This document shows positions 1 to 12,200 of a stretch of DNA of 64,000 nt, in pieces. The position numbers and the translations under genes were made by a program. The stretch is from contig NC_058149.1 of the NCBI RefSeq assembly GCF_011075055.1, positions 6,702,449 to 6,766,448 on the forward strand, in the 5' to 3' direction. Under the pieces are notes generated by a model. The model did no database searches. It had not been told where the DNA came from and saw nothing but the letters and a program-made list of their open reading frames with translations. This stretch comes from Mangifera indica (lineage: Eukaryota; Streptophyta; Magnoliopsida; Sapindales; Anacardiaceae). The number at the start of each line of letters is the position of its first letter. The stretch's first letter is position 1.

Positions 1-210
1 TCAAACAACAGAATTGCCAATCTAAAAGAGATAATCTCCCAAAGAGGCCACTGCACTGAACAATGCCCATAATGCAGCTCCATGAATTAGCTCCACAGGG
101 TACAAAAACGAACAAAAAGCAAAACAAATGTCTTGATTCACCAGAACTGGGAATATCTGATTACACAGATTTCAAATTTTAAGAAGCTAAATTTGAAAAT
201 GTAAAAATAC

Positions 211-3200
211 CTTTACACCAGCAATTTGACATAGTCGCACTGCATCTTTGACAGAAGGCCGACATGGATCCTACACATATTGACTGTATAAGCTAAGAAA
301 CCAAGAAAAGTTTGCTTAAAATGACACTAAGTTGAAACATGCAAGTTCACGTTCCTTTTTGCCCCCTATTTTTGGGATCCCTCACTAAGTAGAAAATAAA
401 GCAGAAATAAGCTTTTCCTGATATCCATACATGTACGAATCATATAAATGGAAAACCGAACATAAACCCTTCACTAAGGAACTCAGTTAAGGCTATAACA
501 CAAAAGTAGAATACTGTCATTCCTGTCAAAGGAGATGTCAACCACTCCTTATGAGTAACATCAAGAAATTCAGATAAGTAATAACATGATTGCTTTTGCT
601 AAACTCATTCTTTACAAATCATGGTAAAAGAAATAATGTCCAGTAAATAAGAATATTAGAGATTGACCGGAAAGATGCTCAAAGATGGTAGAAAAAAGTA
701 TCATGCAGATATTTTTCAGTATTCTCCCAAGGAAGTGATCAGTGTACAATTTTGTAAAGAAAGGGGCATGATGGCACTGCAGAATCTCAAAGTTCCTGCC
801 AATAATGCCATCATATGCAAAAACAAAATTAAGTAAAAAAAAGCGAGATGTAATGTTACGGTTAGTTAGGTTCCAAGGGATGAAATGGCAACAGACTGTT
901 AACACTATAAAGGAGAAAATCACAAAACAGACAGCTAATCTCTTTACTCAAATAAGAGATTGAAAACAAAGTAAATTTGTCGACAGATTTTACTCAGATG
1001 CAAGGTCTTTTGGTCTTGCATTTCATGAAGATAATCATGCATACCTTTATACCCACAATAGCTAGCAAAACAAGGTCATCTTCTGGCAATACCCACTGAG
1101 AAAGTTGCTCCTCATCTGCTGGAACCCTTTCTCTATCATATGTTGTATAAGCAATTGCAACACAGCGTAAACTACGAGATGCCATATCTTCAATAGCATT
1201 CTTAAAAAAAATCACCTGCAGATCAATACTTGGGTCATGTAACACATTGCAACAAGGATGAAAAACCCTGAAACAAAAACAATCATTATCTGGATACATC
1301 TAGGTTAAAACCTTTAGACACTTTATAATATATGCAACAGCAGATCCTTGCATATTTACATGTAGAAGTTTAACCCACAAATAAAACCTTCCCTACTTAA
1401 CCAAACTTCCTTCCCAAAAAAAAATAATAATAAAATAAAATAATATAGGAAAAAATTACCATAAAGGAAAGGTATGCAGAAAGAAAAGAACATAATCTTT
1501 GCCTCAAAAGGAAGCTATTTTCTCAAACCTTTTCTTCATCCATGGCTACTAATCGATCATTTGTGTCAATGTACCTCGTGCATGAAGCCAAAACTATTTC
1601 AGCGGCTCCTTTCCAGTGTATGTGAACTTCAGAATTAGGCTGTAATGTTGATGTGCGAGAGGATCAGAAAAGTGGGGCAAAAGTTCACTATATATAAACA
1701 TTTAACAGTGTATCTCCAGAATTACAGATCATCCCAAGCTCATAAGAATCTATTTTGAACCCAAAACAAAATAATAATAAAGTTTGAAATTCAATTGTTT
1801 AGAAGATGCGATAACTATCATCCAAAGAATTCAGTAATTCAAATATTATTCATAGAATTTCTTTGAAATTTCTAATGCTTGTGCTTTACAAAGCTTACAA
1901 CAGTGAAGAAGATAGGTATTGATGTAAAATCACAACCAATCACAAACTTGTATTCTGGAGTTACTTTGAGACCTTACTCCACAAGAAGAATAATGTATTA
2001 AGTACATTTTTTAATTTTACTAGCCGATTTGCTTCACTGAATTAAAATCAGATATAAGATGTTTCTTCTCATGATATATATACAGACACTTTACAGCAGA
2101 TGTAAAAAAAACTCTGAACATTAGATGCTATTACCTTAAAATTTGTGAATATATACAAATTATTCATTGTTAATGAAAACATTTAAAAAAAAATCTTTGT
2201 GGAGTGCAACACCTTGACTTCCTAGTGGTCACAAATTCTAATACAACACTGTTTGTATTATATGACTGTGTGTGTGTGCGCGCACACACGTGCACCCCAT
2301 CAATATTCAGTAAGGACCATTAATAAACAGAAAAAGAAAAAAAAAAAGCAAATTTGTTGAATGCTTTACACTCTGACAAAAACATAGAAGCAATCAAATG
2401 CATTATAATTTTATCATTTGAAGTTCAGGATTAAGAATTCATCTCCTCTTCCAAGGATTACTAAAATATGCATGCAACAATCATTTGACTCATGGATGAT
2501 AATTATGTAGTCCCATTACCACTTGCAATGCAATGCCACCCCGTTTTTCCTGAGAGTTGAATGGGAAAGCATGGATAACAGAAGCTTCAGATCTAACAGC
2601 TTCAAAGTTCATCCCCAGCTGCAAGGGAATCAATGAATATAATGTTTTAAAATTCAAAATTCACCATGGAATACCAATGAGATTAACATAAAATTAAACC
2701 TTAATTCCCCAATAAAGAATTGCTTTTTCCGTCGGTGATCCAAAAACCTCTACATCTGCATTACCCTGCTGACAAAGCAACAGTATATTATAATTATGAC
2801 CGGAATTTAACTGAATATTTGATTCCATGCTTTCAATTAAATTATATTAGAACAGCATAATCCTATTAAGCTTACAGCAGGCACATAGATGCTGCCAGTT
2901 GTGTTTTGTGCAATTCCTTCAATAAGTAATGAGGTCAGCATAGGAGACAACTGGTTGCTATCTGGAGAACCAATCTTCTTCTCACCAACATAAGCTTCAA
3001 CAACCGTCATCTGCAGAATGTATGTATGTGTATATAAACAAATTAGCCCATCCAAACTCTGGTCTGATGTTACAAAATTCACCGAACAAGCATTAACTGT
3101 GAATGGGCAAGCCATTGACTAATTAACAGTGATATCAATGCCCTCCACAGAACAGGCATATCCCTTCAGCCAGTATACAACAACTTCTGTTAGCATTGCT

Positions 3201-6200
3201 TTAGACAATGAGTCACCACTGTATTCTCTCTCAACCATAGCTCACTCTTTATACAGTGTCATTACAGATGCATAATCTTGACATGAAATCATACAAACAA
3301 CATGCAAGATAATCAACCTGATTCAAAGTTAGGGTTCCAGTCTTATCACTGCAAATAGTTGTGGCTGAGCCCATTGTCTCACAGGCAGAGAGCCTTCTCA
3401 CCTGCATTTCAAAATGAATTAAGCTTCATATAATTCATCTAAGTCAAGTTCCGATTGAAGACCAAGGATGAAAGAATTTATAATACCAGTGCTTTGTCTG
3501 CCATCATTTTCCTCATCGAGTAGGCAAGCCTGCATCATATTCACAGAAAAATTGTACTAGGAATAAGAAGGGAAAATGAGGGCAAAAGAAAATATATATA
3601 CACAACAAAACTATGTGCAGATTGTGAGGTGAAACAGTAAGTATTGTCAAGACCAGGTGACTTTCACTGCATACATGAACAGATTGACAGTATATGAGAA
3701 CTCTGAACAGATAAAACATACGTTAAGGTAACAGCGAGGGGAAGCCCTTCAGGAACAGCAACTACAACAATAGTCACCTGCAATATTCCAGGTATTAGTC
3801 ATATAATAAGACAAAAATACAAAAACTTGCAAGCACATAAGAACCTATGAAATGTAATATAACAGAACATACAGCAATAGTCAAAATTTTAATGGCTCCA
3901 TCTACAGCATCTCCAACACTGGTCCTGCCTGCTTGAAACTGAACTTTGCCATATGCATCTTTGGTATGGCCAGAAAAGTATCTAAACATATTCAAACATA
4001 TATGTCATACGTAAGACCTCATTAATTAGATATATGGATACAAAAAATAAGTAGGCTGAGAGAGAAGAAAAGCATACACTAAATCTGAGTTACCTGGCTA
4101 AAAGGACAATCAAGACTATGAAAGCCACTGTGAGCCCAACAATCCCAATAAAAGTTGCAGCCCCATTTAGGCGTACCTTTATAAATGTCAAAATGGATCT
4201 GGCAATCATAACATACAAAATGGCAAGTCATAAACAATAATCACAAAAAGCCAAACCTGCAAAGGTGTTTCTTCACCAGTGTCTTCTGAAATGCTAGCCA
4301 TGAGCATTCCCCATTCAGTATTAGTCCCAACACTGGTTACCTAACATGAGGACAAATGTAAGCAAGTTGACAAACACCAAGCGAACTACAGACAAATTAC
4401 ATCATTTTATATGTATACAACCAAAATAAAGGTTCTCACTATCTCCAAACCAGAAAATGAATGAAAGTGCAGTCATAATTGTTCCACTATCTAAAAGAAA
4501 GGTGTCCTGCATTATGAAGGTATATTCTTGCTATAACCGCAACCCAATCCATCTCAAAAGCAATCTAGAGTATCACTAATCCTAGCATGGTCCATACAAA
4601 AGGCAAACAAGAGTTATTTGTAATATTACGGAAACTTAGTAACTACCAGCACACAACTAGAATATATCAAGTCAACGTAAGAAAAACCACATCTGGTTAC
4701 AGAACCAAAAGCATAAAAAAAACTATAAAAAGATGGAAGAGGCACAAGTGGTTCCCACCCCATGCACATACATATTGATTTGACGAAAAACAAAACAAGC
4801 ATAGGAAAAAAAGGAGTGTTTCCAAGCTTATCTTGAAAAAGGAGCCACAAAGTAAATCTAAGAAATAAAGTATCATCACCAAGCTTTTTTAGACATTATA
4901 AAATACATAAAAGCATGCCCCTGCAGAATAAAATTGTTACACAATTTTCTTTTTTGGTAGGACAAATGATATCATATTTAGAACCAATCTATAAGACCTT
5001 CCCTATTATCATACCAAAAAAAATTCCACTTATTATACTGTTGTTTAGATTTTAAAATTCTGAACTCAGATTCAACTGAATTTTACTTAAAATGGTACTC
5101 ATTTGGCTTAGATTGGCTCCACTTTGAGGTGGTCATTTATAGTCAACTATTATAACCACTGAACGAGCACAATCTAGGTTTATGCTAAGAAGAATATGCA
5201 TGAAAATGTTGAATTTAGGAAAAAAAGAATAGACAGAGGATATTGCTCCATTCCCAAATTATGTTTAATGCTTGTTCACTTCTTATCCAACTGAATGCAA
5301 GAATAATGCTACCAATTCAAAATCGTACTTTGAATTTCCCATACAATGTTTTTTCAAGGGCATCCACAAGATATGACTCTAATATCACAAATTGCGTTTG
5401 AACTAATTCCCAAAACCATTTCAAATTCAAAAATAATGAAAAATAAAGGAAATGACTTTTCTCCATAATATTTTTTAAGGAACTTAAAATCAGATCCATA
5501 TATTATTTTCAACACATATCTAACCCATTATCTTCCTTAAGAATTTCTTACATTACTATAATCAAACATAAACAATTGTTAATATACCCTAACTTTTCCT
5601 CTTCTCATAACTATTCCCTACTTTCTTAGTTTCTTTATCTATTTTGGGAGAGAACATCTAGCCTACCATTGTAATCTCTATTTTCAGAAATTTTATTACA
5701 GTTTCAAGGTTTCATCTTAAAAAATGAAAAATGTATTAGCTAGTATCTTGTAAAATATTTGCCAAAACCTCCACTATAATACTCTAGTTCATACAACTTG
5801 TTGTACATGTTTGTTCTTGCCTGATTTGGTATACCACAAACAAAATAACATGATATATAGAATAAAACTATATGTACAAACATTTTTTACTAACTTATCC
5901 ATTTAAATTGATGCAACAACATGTGATTGGGTGATGCGACTGTTTATTTTTTAATCTTATTTTAAGATCACCCAACCATATGTTGTCACACCACTTCGTA
6001 TGAATAAGTTTATAAAAATGTACATGTAGTATTACTCTAATATCTAATTGAAGGGTAAGTTTCATATGTACAAATATTTTTTACTAACTTATCCATTTAA
6101 ACTAATGTAACAATATGTAATTGAGTAATACGATTGTTTACTTTCTATCTTACTTTAAGATCACACAACTTTGTACGGATAAGTTTGTAAAAATGTACAT

Positions 6201-9200
6201 GTAGTATTACTCTAATATATAATTGAAGGGTAAGTTTCATATGTCCCTCCCAAAAAATAAAAAGGGTTCAGCACCCTAATGATTTTTGATAACTATTAGA
6301 TACCCCTCAAATTATGCAAAACCTCCTTGAAAATATTTGAAAACCACTTGAAAATATTCAAAAAAAAAAACCCTAAATAGAGGTGTTAGGCCTAGGGTAA
6401 TTTAGGAATTTATTAAAATTATAAATATTATAATAGGAGTCCAATTAGAATTTAAACTGAGTAAATAATATTATCAATTAGGTTTTTTATTCAACAAATA
6501 GCAGGGTTTTGAGAGGATTAAGATCAGCATTAAAGAATCTAATTTCAGCATTACATTGTATTCTAGGAAGTGGAGCACCATTGGTAATCTTTTGGCAAAG
6601 CGTTAGAGATATTAGGTTATCAATTGTAATTGATATCTAATCAAAAAAGATATTCAATTCAGTCAACACAAATTCAGTTTATTTCAATTCAATTCAACAT
6701 GTTAGGGATTTCAACAGAAGGTGTATTTAATAGTTTCAAAGATTACTAGGTTGCTTCAGAATTACATTCTCTCAAGGCAAATAAAATTATCCATAATTAA
6801 ATGGAAAGAACACTTCTTAAAATTGCTCCGTTCTTAATCTTCTAAAAAAGGACAATTAAATAAGGTTCAAAATACAACACTTTGTATTCAATTTTACTAA
6901 ATAATCACCCTAATCTTGAACAATGCTTATTCACCTCTTAAAAAACCCTAAGAGCGTACCACCAACACCCAAAAGCAAATAATCGAAGGAGAGGCCAAAA
7001 TTGAGAGAGAAATCATACAGGAATCACAGAACAATGCTCTAGAAAACATGTTCTATGGGCTCCATTCCCAAAGAAGACAAGAAAATTAGCTTGAGATTCC
7101 CATATAAAGCCCTCTCAAGCTAGAAACACAAACAAAATAGGGTTTCTTTGGAATGAAGAGGAATAGGAGGACTCTAGTTAACACTAGTTCATGGTAGACC
7201 AGGAATTTTGTTATTTATAGAATGACATTTGCAAATGTAATTAAAGAGATCTAACCAATACAGAGTGATAAAAACAACTGAGAACCCAATGATGGTGGTG
7301 AGAGTAATAGCAACTTACAGTGACTAACACTAAAGCAACAGTAGTTGAATTTTTTATGTAGGTTAAGGTTTATTCCTATTAAATCTATTTTATTGGTCAA
7401 ATTTAGAACTCGAGTTATAATAACTTCTCCGTTAAAATTAGTGAAGAACAATAGCATGTTGATGCTTCAACAAGCTTAAGAGCACTAGTTGATAACATTC
7501 ATAATCTGGATGCAATAACAAATAATATTTACCAATAACTATACTAAAAGAACAAATACTATCTCACTTTGAAAACTCATGGTTATTGCGATATATAAGA
7601 CCAAAAAAAACCGCATTTCATAATATGATGCCGCTAGCATGCACTACACAGAAAACTTTCAAGAATAATTATCTGATTCTTACAAGCATGATGCCATTGC
7701 CATCTGCAACCATGCAACCAGACATCAGAAATGGGTCCCTCGAGTCCTTGTGAACCTGAAAGTAATTATTAGGAGTTATAAAGGGCACACACATACATAT
7801 GACATACAGAAATATAAGAAATTGAATAGGAGTTTTACAATCTCGCTCTCTCCAGTCATGTTGGATTCATCAATGGAAAGAGAGTGAAAAGAAATTACAA
7901 CTCCATCAGCAGGGACCTGGGGATAGGGTTAAATTGTAGAATAAGTAGTGCATACTTAAAATTTATTTAAATTAAGACTAGAAGTCGCTTACCTGGTCAA
8001 CAAAGTTCAAGGGCATGTTACTAAATTGTCAAATAAATAATGTCCATTCTAAGCCATTTAAATTAAAGATTGCAAACCACTTACCTGGTCACCAATGTTC
8101 AGGGGCACAAGATCACCAACAACAATATCATATATTGAGACTTCAATTCTTCTACCACCTCTAATAACCTAAACAAGTACACCTATGAATGTTAAAATTA
8201 AAGAAAACAATATTCATCATCAAGACATGTATTAGAGATTAGAAATTTACCTCCATATGTATATTTCTCTTCTCCTCATTAAGGCTTTGGAATTGAAGAG
8301 ATTGTCGATAATCACTTATAGCTGAAGAGGAATAAAGTTAAATGATACAGCCTATTAAAACTAAACTTACAAATAATAAAGCCCTTGAATAGATTACAGT
8401 GCACAATTCAGGCATGACAAATTCTTCCAAATTTATCCCTTATGTGTCAAATAGACAACAAACTTGATTGGACATATGCACTTGCTCGCATCTAGTCTAC
8501 AACTAATTTAGAAGTAACAAAGCTTCACAAACGATGAAGAGAATATGTGTTTCTTGGGTAAAACAAAAAATTGTACAATGATGGTTTGAAAACCAAATAA
8601 AAGCCAACCACCAAAATTGCTATACCTAGGGTTGTAATAGAGCCAAGCCGAATATCGTTGGGCTTTAACTTGATTTGATTAGATTCATGCAAGACTCAAG
8701 TCTGAGCTCAAAATAGGAATAGTTGACTCAAGCTAAGCTCAAAAATTCACAGTTAAATAACATAATTTATATATTTATCAATTATCCTCCCCCATAGTCA
8801 GCGTTTGACGTTGGGTTGTACATATGGAGGATAGATTAATTTTTTCATATTAAAATATAAAAGTTATGGGGGGCATATGTACGTTTTAGGAGGTGTAAGT
8901 ACAATAACTTTTTAGAATTAACTGATATTATACTCGAGTAAAACTGCAAGCTAGTGGAGCCAAGAAACGCAAGCTTCAGCTCAGCTCAAGTATAGTATTC
9001 TAGCCAATTAAGCTTGAGCTCAACTCAACGATAACAGAGCCAAACACAACTCAATTGGTTTGCAACCCTTGCTTTGTCCAAACCTCACCTATCTCATTTC
9101 AAATAACTTTTCTAATATAATAATAACAAAAAACATTAAATTCAACAGAACATGTATCATACTTTTTGCAATATTGATTACAATATTAGAAATTTGTATG

Positions 9201-12200
9201 ACAAGGCTTTAGCTCAACAACCTTTAGATATCTCCTTGTTTTGTATGTCATGTTCCCAAAACTACCTAGTCTACATATTTTCCATATCTAAAGAATCACT
9301 TGTCCCTTAGACAACTCTAAGGCTAAGCCAAAGATACTAAAAGCTTCATATGACTACTCCTAAGTTGGTGGATCAATTTGGATATTTGCATGGATATATA
9401 TCCTAACTCCACAAATGATAAAAGGTTTGGTATTTTCTAGTCTATTAACAACATTTTGTTGACACAGTTTGGTGAAATTTTGCAAACCAACCCATCTAGA
9501 TCAAAGACCTAATTTTAAAGTTTGAGCTATATATTATACATTTAAAGAAATATTTCATTTTAGGATTTTATATGTTAGATTAGATTTTTACTTGTTTAAG
9601 TCAGATTCAGTTTATGAAAAGTAGGAAATCAAATTCTACTCAAGATTTTTTAAAACTTGGCTCACGTGTTATTCTTTACTATAAGAACTATTTGACAATT
9701 GGAAATTGAATTGCTCTATCTTATTCCTTTGGTTTTTTCCCTTTGTAATTCCCCTAGTCTTCTCCCCTTTCTTCTCTCTATTTCTCTTTCATTCTTTCTC
9801 TCTTATTTCCTGCCTACATGTTCCAAATCACAAATACATTAGATTTGTAAGTTTTCAGACCACCACATGTAAAATTAGTTAATCTACTAAAGCCAACAAG
9901 ATTGTATATACCAACCTCAACTAATTATCAGCACTAATGATACACTAAATTATACAAATGGGGTGTTTGGTTGGGGAATCTAAAGATTACTCTAATAATC
10001 TATCTTTTATTACTTACATTACTTTATTTGTTTTGTTAAGTAATACAAAACTTCGATAATCTTTTATTACCAATGGTAATGTAGCAGGTAATATAAAAAG
10101 TAATTTTTTAAGACTAAAATACCACATTTTTAATTAATATAATAAGTAATATAAATAATATTTTAAAATTATTATACTTAAGGGCATTTAATTAAAATAA
10201 TATCTTAGTATTCTTTTATTACCTCTAACTAAATAAAATAATTATTTATACTTACCAAATTTGATCAAATATAGTAATAATTTACACCTAATAATCTTCT
10301 AGGCAATCTATCTTTGTGGTAATCTTTCATCTTTTGTAATAAAAGATTACTCAAACCAAACGCAACTAAAGAGTACATTTTTTATGAAACAATACTTGGG
10401 TAATACAATTTTCTAGGCATTAGAAAATCCATGTAGACAATCATATGTGAATAAGAAAGGGTTTTTACCTTCAAAATATAAATACACTTATCCAACTTAA
10501 ACAACTTAATAAATGTATTCAAATAATTTTACACTCAATAGATGGATCTAAAATTACGGGATGGTTACAATGATAACCATCAACACTACCAGAGTATTTC
10601 ATTTGAAGGTCATTTAACACAATATTTTGTGCAAACTAAGTAGTGTGAGCAAATGTGTAGACCATAGTCACCTACACAAGCTTAATACCTTCCAGATTTA
10701 TTGCCTACCATCATAAACAATAGCGTAACAACATGATCAACTGTTTACACCTTATTCCCTAAAATGGAACAGTACACAGTTAACTTCATACCTGTCACAA
10801 GAATAACTAGAATAACTGCAAAGGCAATGCTCCCTCCATCATACCATCCTTCCTTAGTACCCTGTAGTATTTATTGAATCAAAATGTTGAGAAAATGAAA
10901 TTATATATAACATACGAAGAGATTAAACCTAAGATTCTCAAGAGCCCAAAATTGTATTCCACAATAGCAATTAACAACAAACAACCAGGACAGAGGACTA
11001 AAAGCTCCTATAATGATTGTTGATTTGTTGGTGCTTCCCAGTCATTGTCAGCTATTAAGTTATAGAAACAACAGTAATGGTACCATTCGCAATTCCATAG
11101 CAAGAAAACTGGTACTGAAGTTGGCTTTCTTAAAGAATATTAACAGTTTCTATGTCTGTGAAGATGGTTACAGTCTGTGAAAATGGTTACAGTAAATTGA
11201 TGGCAAAAGTGCAACTTATTTTGATATTGGTTCTTTTATTAATTTTGAGCATTGATGTTACTTATGCTACTAGAGGATCATGACAAGGAGATCTTCTTTC
11301 TCTTTCCTTGTTCATTACAGTAGTAGATGTATTAAGTAGCCTCAGGCCCTCAGCAATGACGCAGGAAGGAAGGTTCTAAAATTCCAAGAACTCATTTTTG
11401 AGCTCTCCCAAGGACTTCCTTTAAAATGGAGACCCCAAAACAGTAGTGAAATCAGGCTATGCGCAGCCTTGGCTTACCTCTGTCTTTATGCCAAGTGCCA
11501 AGGACACCACCGCAGCTACCATCAATATAATCAAAGTAAGATCTTGCCATGCTTCCCAGAGGAACATCTATGATAGAGCAAAAGCAAGTTGGATAAATTA
11601 TTGCAAACAATCTCTATAAAGAAAAAAGTACCATAAAGGAATTCAGTAGAACCATTAAAAGAAAAATTACAATCAAAAGATTCAAACTGATGGTAAATTT
11701 TACCCAAAAACTTCTTCCCCTTTTCTTGGGATAAGTGTTTGATCCAAATACATTCCTTCGTTTAAGCAAGTCAGCATCATCACCATTAATTCCCTTCTCT
11801 AAATTTGTTTTTAACAAATCAGACAGCCCTTTAACCTAATGAAGTGGCAGAAACAAAAGAAAACAAATAGAAATATAATAGGCTTTTTTTTTTGAAAAAT
11901 AAAATAAAAGCACAAGTGAAAGTGGACTTGCCCCCCCGCATTGCTGTAGAGCAGAAATATTATGATCCCTTGTCAATGAAGTAAGTTGTTCTTGCCCAAT
12001 TGGAAAATCACCACTAGAAACTAAAGAAAATTCTGGCAATTGACCTGAATATTAAAAGCACCAAGTGAATGATCATTATTGAATCTACATAGGATCAGGT
12101 CCCAAATACTGTACATATCAAATACAAAACAAAAACAAAAAGTAACATATAAGAAAAGTAAAGTCCACTTTTAAGAAAACTCACAAAAATATCATAATTA

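Noticed and set aside
1..210. Next exon of the Ca2+-ATPase (VRMVTGDN motif)
   Set aside because: Neither the motif nor a suitable acceptor/donor pair is present in any minus-strand frame here, so the gene is taken to continue beyond base 1.
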